Below are positions 14,576-25,230 of a stretch of 64,000 nt of DNA, in pieces (positions within the stretch are counted from its first letter, which is position 1; the number at the start of each line of letters is the position of its first letter). Both the position numbers and the translations under genes were made by a program. Source of the stretch: Nocardiopsis coralli (lineage in GTDB: Bacteria > Actinomycetota > Actinomycetes > Streptosporangiales > Streptosporangiaceae); assembly GCF_014892575.1 (NCBI RefSeq), contig NZ_JADBGI010000016.1, forward strand, positions 62,001-126,000. Direction: 5' to 3'. The notes beneath the pieces are model-generated. The model was not told where the DNA came from, ran no database searches, and was given only the letters and a program-made list of their open reading frames with translations.

Positions 14576-15882
14576 CAGGGTGCTCCGTCCGTGTGCGGGT
14601 AGAGGGGGAAGTCGGCGGCGAGCTTCTCCACGCGCGTGCGCAGGGCACCCGCCGCGGCCTCGTCCAGCGCCGGGTCGAGGGCCTCGGCGACGACGTCGGC
14701 GACCTCGGTGAACTCGGCGGCGCCGAAGCCCCGTGAGGCCAGGGCCGGGGTGCCGATGCGCAGGCCCGACGTGACCATGGGCGGACGCGGGTCGTCGGGC
14801 ACCGCGTTGCGGTTGACGGTGATGCCGATCCGGTGGAGGCGGTCCTCGGCCTGCCTGCCGTCGAGCTCGGATCCGCGCAGGTCGACCAGGACCAGGTGCA
14901 CGTCGGTGCCGCCGGAGACCAGGCGCACGCCCTTGCGCGTGCAGTCCTCGGCCGAGAGCCGGTCGGCCAGGATCCGGGCACCCTCGACCGTGCGGCGCTG
15001 GCGCTCGGCGAATGCGGGCTCTGCGGCGAGCTTGAACAGCACCGCCTTTCCGGCGATGACGTGTTCGAGCGGGCCGCCCTGCTGGCCGGGGAAGACCGCG
15101 GAGTCGAACTTCTTGGCCAGGGTCTCGTCCGCCGACATCACGACCCCGCCGCGCGGCCCGCCCAGGGTCTTGTGCGTGGTCGTGGTGACCACGTGGGCGT
15201 GGGGGAGCGGGTCGGGGTAGAGGCCGGCGGCCACGAGCCCGGCGAAGTGGGCCATGTCCACCATCAGGTACGCCCCGACCTCGTCGGCGATCTCCCGGAA
15301 CCGGGCGAAGTCGAGCCGGCGGGGATAGGCCGACCAGCCCGCGACGATCAGCCTCGGACGCTTCTCGCGGGCCAGCCGGGCGACCTCGTCCATGTCGACC
15401 CTGTGGTCGGGGCCGACGTGGTAGGGCACCACGTCGTAGAGCTTGCCGGAGAAGTTGATGCGCATGCCGTGGGTGAGGTGGCCGCCGTGGGCCAGGTCCA
15501 GGCCCATGATGGTGTCGCCCGGGCTGAGCAGGGCGAACATCGCTGCGGCGTTGGCCTGGGCGCCCGAGTGCGGCTGCACGTTGACGTAGGCGGCGCCGAA
15601 GAGGGCCTTGGCACGGTCGATGGCCAGCTGCTCGACGACGTCGACGTTCTCGCAGCCGCCGTAGTAGCGCTTGCCCGGGTAACCCTCGGCGTACTTGTTG
15701 GTCAGGACCGATCCCTGGGCCTCCAGCACCGCCTGCGGTGCGAAGTTCTCCGAGGCGATCATCTCCAGCGTGGAGCGTTGCCGGTCCAGCTCGGCGTCGA
15801 CCGCCGCGGCGACCTCGGGGTCGACCTCCGACAGCCGACCGTGGGGGAGGTCGGGCGCGCCGGCCCTGGGTGAGGGGGTCAT
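14575..15882 (-). CDS. glyA: Serine hydroxymethyltransferase
   Basis: 435 residues. This PLP enzyme joins glycine and methylene-THF to make serine, using both products of sarcosine oxidase. [15 protein letters not shown] (about 43-57), the PLP-lysine motif [14 protein letters not shown] (near 232) and the [10 protein letters not shown] segment near 375 are all present, so it should be active. ATG at 15882 is preferred because GGAAGGA lies just upstream; a GTG at 15897 would place that ribosome-binding site inside the gene. First gene of the sox operon. Another, housekeeping copy probably exists elsewhere, since this one is tied to a catabolic operon; that is inference. Confidence 0.94.
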   Translation of the reverse strand: MTPSPRAGAPDLPHGRLSEVDPEVAAAVDAELDRQRSTLEMIASENFAPQAVLEAQGSVLTNKYAEGYPGKRYYGGCENVDVVEQLAIDRAKALFGAAYVNVQPHSGAQANAAAMFALLSPGDTIMGLDLAHGGHLTHGMRINFSGKLYDVVPYHVGPDHRVDMDEVARLAREKRPRLIVAGWSAYPRRLDFARFREIADEVGAYLMVDMAHFAGLVAAGLYPDPLPHAHVVTTTTHKTLGGPRGGVVMSADETLAKKFDSAVFPGQQGGPLEHVIAGKAVLFKLAAEPAFAERQRRTVEGARILADRLSAEDCTRKGVRLVSGGTDVHLVLVDLRGSELDGRQAEDRLHRIGITVNRNAVPDDPRPPMVTSGLRIGTPALASRGFGAAEFTEVADVVAEALDPALDEAAAGALRTRVEKLAADFPLYPHTDGAP

Positions 15883-15955
15883 GGGGATTCCTTCCACGCG
15901 GGGAACCGGGGAGGGGAGAGAAGGTCGGACGACCTGGGGACGAACAGAAACTGAT

Positions 15956-16006
15956 CTGACATATCAGTTGGCGCTCAGCATAAGGAGGCGTCCGGAGCGG
16001 GCGCAA
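15956..16006 (-). promoter_or_regulatory. glyA-sox promoter with CTGACATATCAG operator
   Basis: Reading the minus strand, TTGCGC (16001-16006) and TATGCT (15977-15982) are 18 bases apart. The 12-bp palindrome CTGACATATCAG (15956-15967) starts nine bases past the -10 box. The same palindrome, one base different, lies in the divergent dmg promoter. A GntR/FCD-type repressor such as the one at 20355 is a fitting binder, by inference. Confidence 0.65.
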
Positions 16007-16043
16007 GGGTCGATTTTTGTCCGGTCGATTTTCCGGCGAGCTC

Positions 16044-16094
16044 TTGACCGCGGTAATTTCCGGAGCCTAATCTGCCGACCATCTGATATATCAG
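16044..16094 (+). promoter_or_regulatory. dmg promoter with CTGATATATCAG operator
   Basis: TTGACC (16044-16049) and TAATCT (16068-16073) are separated by 18 bases. A perfect palindrome, CTGATATATCAG (16083-16094), begins nine bases after the -10 box, the same spacing as on the glyA side. About 200 bases of leader lie between this site and the ATG; I saw no convincing glycine riboswitch there. Confidence 0.65.
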
Positions 16095-16291
16095 TCTGCT
16101 GACGACATGCCGGCGCCTCGGAAGGTCACCGCGAACCTCCGAGGGCCCACGGCGGATCCGCCCGCCCGCACCCCTCTCCCCGAGAGCCCTCCCGAAGCAC
16201 CCCTGCCCCCGCTCTCGCCTCTCACCCCGGCCGCACCACTTCCGTGCCCGCGCGCGATCACACAGGGCATCCACGGGTGACCACGAGTTAG

Positions 16292-18775
<2,484 letters not shown>

Positions 18776-18811
18776 TCGGCGCCCCTCCCTCGCCCCCCAC
18801 CGGAGGACCCC

Positions 18812-19432
18812 ATGCGATCCGACACCGTCGACACCTATCTCAGCGAGCTCGCCGCACGTGTACCCGCACCGGGCGGAGGGGCGGCCGGTGCGCTGCACGC
18901 CGCCCAGGGCGCGGCGCTGGTCGCCATGGTGGCCCGCTACAGCAACGGGCCCGCCGAGGCCGAGCAGGCGCCCACCGTCGAGCGGGTGCGCGAGAGCGCG
19001 GACACCCTGCGCGAACGTGCGCTCGTGCTGGCCGACCAGGACGTCTCGGCGTTCCGGGGTGTGGGCCGGGCCCACCGGATGCCGCGGTCCACACCCGAGG
19101 AGCAGGACGCCCGGACCCGGGCGATCGCCGGTGCGCTGTCCGAGGCCGGGCGGGTCCCGGCCGAGGTCGTCGCGGTCGCCTCGCGTGTGCTCGACCTGGC
19201 CGAGCAGTTGCGCCCGCTGTGCAACCCGAACGTCGTCTCCGACATCGCCGCGGCGGCCGAGGCGGCCCGGGCCGCTGCGGCCACCTCACGGGTCAACGTC
19301 GAGATCAACCTGGGCGCGGGAGCGGACCTTCCGAACCGGGACGAACTGGCCGGAGCGGTCGCCGCCACCGACGCCGTCCTCCGCAGGGCCGACGAGACCA
19401 CCGAAGCAGTCAGGGAGCAGATCCTCCGATGA
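18812..19432 (+). CDS. fchA: Methenyltetrahydrofolate cyclohydrolase (cyclodeaminase family)
   Basis: 206 residues of the FchA / formiminotransferase-cyclodeaminase fold, starting with YLSELAARVPAPGGGAAGAL, the family's hallmark. LCNPNVVSDIAAAAEAARAA (about 132-151) and VNVEINLG (about 159-166) are also typical. The enzyme hydrolyses 5,10-methenyl-THF to 10-formyl-THF. It sits 36 bases after dmg and overlaps folD by ATGA. Pairing with a FolD that lacks its usual cyclohydrolase lysine (next entry) suggests that FchA does this step in the operon. A cyclodeaminase role is less likely because no formiminotransferase is present. Confidence 0.88.
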   Translation: MRSDTVDTYLSELAARVPAPGGGAAGALHAAQGAALVAMVARYSNGPAEAEQAPTVERVRESADTLRERALVLADQDVSAFRGVGRAHRMPRSTPEEQDARTRAIAGALSEAGRVPAEVVAVASRVLDLAEQLRPLCNPNVVSDIAAAAEAARAAAATSRVNVEINLGAGADLPNRDELAGAVAATDAVLRRADETTEAVREQILR

Positions 19433-20304
19433 CCACACTTCCCTCTCCAGCCACCAAATCCCTCGACGGCACCGGGGTGGCGCGCGGGATCCGCGCCGAG
19501 GTCGCCGCCGACGCCGTCGAACTCAACCTGGCCGGGACCACGCCGCGGCTCGCCCTCGTCGTCGCCACCGACCACGGTTCCAGCGCCTGGTACGTACGCC
19601 AGATCGCCCGGGCCGCCTCGGCCGCCGGGCTCCTGTGCGACGTGATCGACCTGGGGCCGGAGGCGGGCCCGGAACAGATCCGGTCCGCCCTGTCACGGCT
19701 CAGCGCCGATCCCGCCGTGCACGGGATCATGCTGCAGACACCGCTGCCCGCCGGCGCCGACTTCGGTGAGCTGGCGGGCGCCATCGACCCGGCCAAGGAC
19801 GTGGACGGGGCCAACCCCGTCTCCCAGGGGCGCCTGGCGGCCGGGCTGCCCGCACACCCGCCCGCGACGGCCGCCGCGGTGCTGGCCCTGCTCGACCACT
19901 GCGAGATCCCCCTGCTCGGGCGCTCGTGTGTGGTCGTGGGGCACTCGAACGTGGTCGGCAGACCCGTGGCCCAGCTGCTGTTGCGCCGCGACGCCACCGT
20001 GACGGTCTGCCACCGCCACACCGAGGACCTGGAGGCCTATACACGCACCGCCGACGTCCTGGTCGTGGCGGTGGGAAGGCCCGGGCTCATCACGGCCGGG
20101 CACGTCGGCCGGGACGCGGTCGTCATCGACGTCGGGACCACACCCACCCCCGACGGAGGTCTGGCCGGCGACGTCGACCACGCGGCCGTGGACGGGCGGG
20201 TCCGTGTCCTGAGCCCGGTCCCTGGCGGGGTCGGCCCGGTCACCACCGCGCAGCTGCTCCGGCACACGGTCCGGAGCGCCGCCGCGCTGGGAGGAGGCCG
20301 GTGA
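19429..20304 (+). CDS. folD: Methylenetetrahydrofolate dehydrogenase (FolD), cyclohydrolase lysine missing
   Basis: 291 residues of the bifunctional FolD family. The dehydrogenase half is intact: QTPLPAG near 107, KDVDG near 125, the NADP site VVVGHSNVVGRPVAQLLL (about 168-185) and SPVPGGVGPVT near 265. In the N-terminal YVxxK motif the sequence reads YVRQI (residues 55-59), so isoleucine replaces the lysine needed for cyclohydrolase activity in characterised FolDs. It should therefore oxidise methylene-THF to methenyl-THF and rely on FchA, whose stop overlaps this ATG. A second, complete FolD is expected elsewhere in the genome. Confidence 0.9.
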   Translation: MTTLPSPATKSLDGTGVARGIRAEVAADAVELNLAGTTPRLALVVATDHGSSAWYVRQIARAASAAGLLCDVIDLGPEAGPEQIRSALSRLSADPAVHGIMLQTPLPAGADFGELAGAIDPAKDVDGANPVSQGRLAAGLPAHPPATAAAVLALLDHCEIPLLGRSCVVVGHSNVVGRPVAQLLLRRDATVTVCHRHTEDLEAYTRTADVLVVAVGRPGLITAGHVGRDAVVIDVGTTPTPDGGLAGDVDHAAVDGRVRVLSPVPGGVGPVTTAQLLRHTVRSAAALGGGR

Positions 20305-20326
20305 CGGCCCGGATGCGGGCCCCTGG

Positions 20327-20353
20327 CGGGGGCGGCGGGACGGGCCGCCCCCG
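20327..20353. terminator. Hairpin between folD and gntR
   Basis: A perfect 10-bp stem (CGGGGGCGGC at 20327-20336 with GCCGCCCCCG at 20344-20353) lies between convergent gene ends and can serve both strands. Confidence 0.75.
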
Positions 20354-20354
20354 T

Positions 20355-21020
20355 TCAGGTGACCGCGCGGATCGCCTTCTCGAAACCGATGACGTGCTCG
20401 CGTGCGAGCTCGGAGACCATGTCGCCCTCGCCGTCGGCGATGCCGCGCAGCAGGGTCACGTGCTCGCTGATGTGCCGGTCCAACCGGGTGAGCCGGTCGA
20501 TGAACAGGCAGAAGAGCCGCGTCGCGAGGTTGTGGTAGCGCAGGAGCGTGTCCTCCAGGTGCGGGTTGGCCGCGGCCCGGTAGATGCTCCGGTGCACCCG
20601 CAGGTCCCAGCGCATGAGCTCGCTGCGGTCGGTGTTCTCCACGTCCAGGGCCTCGATCTTGTCGGCGAGCCCGGAGAGCTGCTCCCTGGTGCCGCGCCCG
20701 GCCACCTCGGCGGACCGGCGTGCGGCCACGGGTTCCAGGTTCACCCGGATCTCGCTGATGTAGGCCAGGTCGCTGATGTCCACCCCGGTCGCGAACGTGC
20801 CGCGGCGGGGATAGGAGACCACCAGGCGTTCGGTCTGCAACCGCTTGAGGGCCTCGCGGACGGGGGTGCGGCCGATGCCCAGGGACTCGCTCAGGACCCC
20901 GTCGTCGATGGGGGCCATCGGCGGGATGTCCAGCATGATCAGGCGTTCCTGGATCTCGGCGTAGGCGCGGTCGGCCAGCGACATGGACGGCGGTTCGAGC
21001 TCCTTGGGGGTGGTGATCAT
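20355..21020 (-). CDS. GntR-family regulator with FCD effector domain
   Basis: 221 residues. An N-terminal winged helix (about 14-80, with [19 protein letters not shown] as the recognition unit) precedes an all-helical FCD domain (about 95-215) containing the metal-ligand pattern D-x3-H in [13 protein letters not shown] near 140 and two later histidines. FCD regulators respond to small carboxylates and usually repress. It lies between folD and the divergent sda gene, so it is the natural candidate to bind the twin CTGATATATCAG-type sites between glyA and dmg and perhaps the sda promoter. The target set and ligand are inferred. Confidence 0.87.
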   Translation of the reverse strand: MITTPKELEPPSMSLADRAYAEIQERLIMLDIPPMAPIDDGVLSESLGIGRTPVREALKRLQTERLVVSYPRRGTFATGVDISDLAYISEIRVNLEPVAARRSAEVAGRGTREQLSGLADKIEALDVENTDRSELMRWDLRVHRSIYRAAANPHLEDTLLRYHNLATRLFCLFIDRLTRLDRHISEHVTLLRGIADGEGDMVSELAREHVIGFEKAIRAVT

Positions 21021-21100
21021 GCGCCCATCCTAGGACCTGGTGCCGCAGCCCCAGAACAAGTCGACATCAAAGCGATACAACTAGTATTTCAGGGGCAAAG

Positions 21101-22471
21101 GTGACTATCTCCGTATTCGACCTTTTCAAGGTAGGAATCGGGCCTTCCAGTTCCCACACGGTCGGCCCGATGAGAGCGGCGCAGCTCTTCGTCTCGCGCC
21201 TGTCCTCGACCGGAACCCTGCCGGCCACCGCGACCGTTCGCTGCGAACTCTTCGGCTCCCTCGGCGCGACCGGGCACGGCCACGGCAGCGTCAAGGCCGT
21301 CGTGCTCGGGCTCATGGGGGAGCAACCCCACCTCGTGGACCCCGTCGGTGCCGAACCCGCCGTGCGCGCCGTGCGGGAGGAGGGGTGGATCGCTCTCGCA
21401 GGCCACCACAGGATCCGGTTCGACACCGACGAGGACGTGGTCCTGCACCGCAACCGGCGCCTGGACTTCCACAGCAACGGCATGGTGCTCCACGCCCTCG
21501 GCGCCGCAGGGGAGGTCCTCGAACGCCGCGAGTACTACTCCGTCGGCGGCGGGTTCGTGCTCGACGAGGACGAGACCGGCAGCCCCGTGCTCGTCCAGGA
21601 CGCCACCCCCGTGCCGTACCCCTTCACCACCGGCGACGGACTGCTCGGCCGGACCCGGGAGAGCGGGCTGCCGGTCAGCGGCGTCATGTACGCCAACGAA
21701 CGTGTGCGCCGCACCGACCAGGAGATCCGCGAGGGCCTCCTGCGGATCCGCGCGGTCATGCACGAGTGCGTCGAGAACGGCACCCGCGCCGAGGGGTCCC
21801 TGCCCGGCGGCCTCAAGGTCAGGCGCCGCGCCCGCGAACTCCGCACCCGCCTGGATAACGATCCTGCCGCGGGCGGTGCCGATCCCCTGGAGTGGATCAC
21901 GCTCTACGCGCTCGCCGTCAACGAGGAGAACGCGGCGGGCGGACGTGTGGTGACCGCGCCCACCAACGGCGCCGCCGGCATCGTGCCCGCCGTCCTGCTC
22001 CACGCCGAGCGGGTCCTGCCCGGGTTCGACGACGACGCAGCGGTGCGCTTCCTGCTCACCGCCGGGGCGATCGGGCTCGTGTTCAAGGAGAACGCCTCGA
22101 TCTCCGGCGCCGAGGTCGGTTGCCAGGGCGAGGTCGGGTCGGCGTGCTCCATGGCGGCCGGGGCCCTCGCCGAGGCGCTCGGCGGTACCCCCGAACAGGT
22201 GGAGAACGCCGCCGAGATCGGCATCGAACACAACCTCGGGCTGACCTGCGACCCCGTCGGCGGACTGGTCCAGATCCCCTGCATCGAGCGCAACGCCGTC
22301 GCCTCGGTCAAGGCCGTCACCGCCGCGCGCATGGCCCTGCGCGGCGACGGTCAGCACCACGTTTCCCTCGACAAGGCCGTCAAGACCATGCGGGAGACGG
22401 GCGCCGACATGAAGGACAAGTACAAGGAGACCGCCCGCGGCGGGCTGGCTCTCAACATCGTGGAATGCTGA
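21101..22471 (+). CDS. sdaA: L-serine ammonia-lyase, iron-sulfur type
   Basis: 456 residues of the single-chain serine dehydratase, converting serine to pyruvate and ammonia. The beta domain begins [22 protein letters not shown] and the alpha domain has the cysteines that hold the 4Fe-4S cluster: [15 protein letters not shown] near 344-358 and [16 protein letters not shown] near 385-400. The start is GTG at 21101 with GGGGCAAAGG upstream. Placed after the sarcosine/SHMT genes it drains serine to central metabolism. It is divergent from gntR with an 80-base spacer and followed ten bases later by purU. Confidence 0.94.
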   Translation: MTISVFDLFKVGIGPSSSHTVGPMRAAQLFVSRLSSTGTLPATATVRCELFGSLGATGHGHGSVKAVVLGLMGEQPHLVDPVGAEPAVRAVREEGWIALAGHHRIRFDTDEDVVLHRNRRLDFHSNGMVLHALGAAGEVLERREYYSVGGGFVLDEDETGSPVLVQDATPVPYPFTTGDGLLGRTRESGLPVSGVMYANERVRRTDQEIREGLLRIRAVMHECVENGTRAEGSLPGGLKVRRRARELRTRLDNDPAAGGADPLEWITLYALAVNEENAAGGRVVTAPTNGAAGIVPAVLLHAERVLPGFDDDAAVRFLLTAGAIGLVFKENASISGAEVGCQGEVGSACSMAAGALAEALGGTPEQVENAAEIGIEHNLGLTCDPVGGLVQIPCIERNAVASVKAVTAARMALRGDGQHHVSLDKAVKTMRETGADMKDKYKETARGGLALNIVEC

Positions 22472-22481
22472 GGAGACCCCC

Positions 22482-23330
22482 ATGACCCGATCGTTCGTCC
22501 TCACCCTGAGCTGCCCCAACCGCACCGGCATCGTGCACGCGGTCAGTTCCTTCCTCGTCGAGCACGGCTGCGACATCGGCGAGTACCAGCAGTTCGACGA
22601 CCCCGTGCAGGGGCGGTACTTCCTGCGCGCCCAGGTCGATGCTCCCGAGGAGGCCGACCTCGCCCTGACGGAGCGCCGGTTCGAGCCGGTGGCCGCCGAC
22701 TTCGGGATGGACTTCAGCTTCTCCGACCGCAGCGCGGCCCGGGTCCTGGTGATGGTGTCGAAGACCGGCCACTGCCTCAACGACCTGATCTTCCGCTGGC
22801 GCACGGGGAGCCTCGGTGCCGAGCTCGTCGCCGTGGTGTCCAACCACGAGGACCTGCGGCCGATGGCGGAGGGCGCCGGACTGCCGTTCGTGCACGTCCC
22901 GGTCACCCCGGAGAGCAAACCCGAGGCGGAGGCGCGGCTCCTGGAGCTGGTCGACGAGTTCGACGCGGAGCTCGTGGTGCTGGCCCGCTACATGCAGGTG
23001 CTCTCCGACCAGGCGTGCAAGGCGTTGGAGGGCCGCGCCATCAACATCCACCACTCGTTCCTGCCGGGTTTCAAGGGTGCCAAGCCCTACCACCAGGCCT
23101 ACGAGCGCGGGGTCAAGCTCGTGGGCGCCACCGCCCACTACGTCACCTCCGACCTCGACGAGGGCCCGATCATCGAGCAGGAGGTGATCCGGATCGACCA
23201 CACCCATGACCCCGCCGCGCTGCAGCGGGTCGGGCGCGACGCCGAGGCGCTGGCCCTCTCCCGCGCGGTGCGCTGGCACTGCGAGCGGCGGGTGCTGTCC
23301 AACGGCAGGAGCACCGTGGTCTTCGACTGA
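22482..23330 (+). CDS. purU: Formyltetrahydrofolate deformylase
   Basis: 282 residues: an N-terminal ACT domain ([19 protein letters not shown], about 5-23) and a formyltransferase-fold hydrolase domain. The catalytic segment [20 protein letters not shown] (about 187-206) and the aspartate in [13 protein letters not shown] (about 222-234) are intact. It releases formate and free THF from 10-formyl-THF. In this locus it completes the disposal of methyl-derived one-carbon units made by the betaine, dimethylglycine and sarcosine oxidases, recycling THF for the oxidases. AGGAG lies ten bases upstream of the ATG. Co-transcription with sdaA is very likely. Confidence 0.94.
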   Translation: MTRSFVLTLSCPNRTGIVHAVSSFLVEHGCDIGEYQQFDDPVQGRYFLRAQVDAPEEADLALTERRFEPVAADFGMDFSFSDRSAARVLVMVSKTGHCLNDLIFRWRTGSLGAELVAVVSNHEDLRPMAEGAGLPFVHVPVTPESKPEAEARLLELVDEFDAELVVLARYMQVLSDQACKALEGRAINIHHSFLPGFKGAKPYHQAYERGVKLVGATAHYVTSDLDEGPIIEQEVIRIDHTHDPAALQRVGRDAEALALSRAVRWHCERRVLSNGRSTVVFD

Positions 23331-23331
23331 C

Positions 23332-23376
23332 GGCGCCGCCCGTGCCCGGCCCTGCGCGCGTCCGGGCGCGGGCGCC
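23332..23376 (+). terminator. GC-rich hairpin after purU
   Basis: GGCGCCGCCCGTGCCCGG pairs imperfectly with CCGGGCGCGGGCGCC across a short loop, starting just past the stop codon. There is no T tract. Confidence 0.55.
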
Positions 23377-23461
23377 GGACGTTTTCAGGGGATGAATGTT
23401 GTCACTGGCCAAATGTGGCCAGCGGGCACTGTTCTCCCGCAGCCGGGGCAGGGACCGGACC

Positions 23462-24163
23462 ATGACCGAGAAGACCACATCCCCCCGCATGGGCCGGTTC
23501 AACATCGTCCGGCAGTTCATGCTGCTCCAGCGCTACGGGCAGAACCACCCGTGGACCTACATGGGCCGGGTCACCGTGGCCGTCACCCTCTACGGCGCCG
23601 TTCTGATCGGGATCTGCGCCGTCCCGCTCTTCCTGTTCGGCAACACCACGTTGGCCGAGGCGTGGCCCTGGCTGCTGGTCCTGTTCGGCTCGCTGGTTCT
23701 CGGCGGAGCGTTCGGCGCAGGCGTCGGACTGTTCATGCTGAAGTGGACCACGAAGGACGGCGCGGTACCCCGCGACGCCGACCCCGACACCCTGCGGGCG
23801 GCCCAGCGCCACCTGCGCAAGGGGGTGCTCAGCGGGGACCCGGAGACCGACCGGCTCGCCCGGCACCTGGTTCCCCAGGCCAGGCGCGGGAACTCCACCA
23901 AGCTCCTGGTGGTCCTGTTCGTCGTGGCCGCCGGCCCCTTCCTGGTGCTCCAGGTGCTCCGGCACATCGGAGGAGACGGCGACCCGTTGGCCCTGGTGCT
24001 GGGGGCGTTCATGGTCGTGGCCTTCGCGATCGCCTGGCCCTTCGCCCGAAAGCGCAAGCGCAACTCCGCCAGGTTCGCCGAGGCCCACGACGCCGAGTAC
24101 GGCCCGCCCGAGCACGGGAACGGGCCGCCCGCCCCGGAGGACGGACGGCCCGCGCAGGGTTAG
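23462..24163 (+). CDS. DUF4191-like membrane protein, unknown function
   Basis: About 233 residues. A polar N-terminus (FNIVRQFMLLQRYGQNHPW) is followed by two hydrophobic helices (about 38-60 and 66-88), a charged central region, two more helices (about 145-165 and 172-190) and a charged tail. The layout resembles actinobacterial DUF4191 proteins, which have no known function; this is a resemblance judged by eye. ATG 23462 has only a weak GGGGCAGGGA upstream, and an earlier start at 23396 would add 22 residues. It is probably transcribed separately from purU because of the hairpin between them. Confidence 0.6.
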   Translation: MTEKTTSPRMGRFNIVRQFMLLQRYGQNHPWTYMGRVTVAVTLYGAVLIGICAVPLFLFGNTTLAEAWPWLLVLFGSLVLGGAFGAGVGLFMLKWTTKDGAVPRDADPDTLRAAQRHLRKGVLSGDPETDRLARHLVPQARRGNSTKLLVVLFVVAAGPFLVLQVLRHIGGDGDPLALVLGAFMVVAFAIAWPFARKRKRNSARFAEAHDAEYGPPEHGNGPPAPEDGRPAQG

Positions 24164-24167
24164 GCCC

Positions 24168-25202
24168 TCAGCCGCCGTTGGACTGGCGGACGCCCTCGGC
24201 CAGGGCGTCGAAGGTGTAGATGTGGCCGCCGTCGTCACCGCTCACCGTCATGTAGGCGTCGGTGGTGCCCGGCTCGATCGCCACGTTGGTGGCCGAGTAC
24301 AGGCCCTCGGCGTCCTCCTCGGGCACCCGCACCGTGGCCAGGTGCTCGCCCAGGGAGCTGTACACGTACATCGCCGGCTCGCCGTGGATCGCCTGGTACA
24401 GGTTCCCGTCTCCGTCGACCGCGATCGAGTCGATCCGGCTCGTGCCGCCGTCGAAGTGGATCGCCGCGTGCGAGGTGGCCACCTCGGTGCCGTCCCCGTT
24501 CAGCTCGTAGTGGTCGACCCGGTTGGCGCCGTACAGGCCGACCCACAGCCCGGCGAAGTCCTCGGTGAAGGAGATCCCGTTCGGCGGCGGCAGCTCGTCG
24601 GCCAGGACCGCGGCCTCGGCGGTCTCGTGGTCGACCCGGACCACACGGCCCTTCTCCTCCCACGCGGGCTCCTCGAACCCGGCCATGTCGCTGACGTACA
24701 TGTTCCCCTCCTCGTCGAAGGCCAGGTCGTCGGGGAACATCCGCTCGCCCTCGACCTCGCCGGAGAAGAACACCTCCGGATCCTCGCCGTCGGGGGTGAC
24801 CGAGACGATGCGCCCGCCCCCGAAGTCGGTCAGGTACAGCCGGTCGTCGTGCGGGCTGAACTGGGCCGAGGTGTAGGAGCCCTCATCATCGGTGTACACG
24901 CCGCTCAGCTCGGTGGAGTCGGTGTCCAGGCTCAACACCTTGGGCTCGCCCTCGGGCGCGGTCACGTCGACGAACCGCAGCTCGCCGTCGGGGGCGAAGG
25001 TCGGGCCCTCGAGCAGGGTCATCCCCGTCTCCTCGTGGACCTCGGTGGCCTGCACCAGGTGCTCGGCGGTCACGTCCTCGGCGGGGCCGTCCGCGGCCTC
25101 GCCCTGGGCGAGGGAGCAGCCGGCCGTGCTCACCACGAGCGCTGAGGCGGCCAGTGTGCGCACCGTCGCGGTACGTCGCGGACTGCGGGCATGGGTGGGC
25201 AT
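24168..25202 (-). CDS. Secreted SMP-30/lactonase-like beta-propeller lipoprotein
   Basis: 344 residues with a lipoprotein signal: an arginine-rich n-region, hydrophobic core and lipobox STAGC near residue 29, so the mature protein is anchored outside the membrane. The rest is a beta-propeller with repeats such as GPTFAPDGELRFVDV, FDEEGNMYVSDMAG and AVDGDGNLYQAI, matching the SMP-30/gluconolactonase group, whose members are metal-dependent lactonases or sugar-acid hydrolases. ATG 25202 has GAGGAA upstream. It follows the flavin monooxygenase by 28 bases, so the pair is an operon. Substrate unknown. Confidence 0.75.
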   Translation of the reverse strand: MPTHARSPRRTATVRTLAASALVVSTAGCSLAQGEAADGPAEDVTAEHLVQATEVHEETGMTLLEGPTFAPDGELRFVDVTAPEGEPKVLSLDTDSTELSGVYTDDEGSYTSAQFSPHDDRLYLTDFGGGRIVSVTPDGEDPEVFFSGEVEGERMFPDDLAFDEEGNMYVSDMAGFEEPAWEEKGRVVRVDHETAEAAVLADELPPPNGISFTEDFAGLWVGLYGANRVDHYELNGDGTEVATSHAAIHFDGGTSRIDSIAVDGDGNLYQAIHGEPAMYVYSSLGEHLATVRVPEEDAEGLYSATNVAIEPGTTDAYMTVSGDDGGHIYTFDALAEGVRQSNGG

Positions 25203-25230
25203 ACGGTTCCTCACTGGTCGGGGGAGGGGA

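Noticed and set aside
21058..21100. ACTAGT-centred near-palindrome before sdaA considered as a GntR operator
   Set aside because: Its arms match at only a few positions and it does not resemble the CTGATATATCAG sites.
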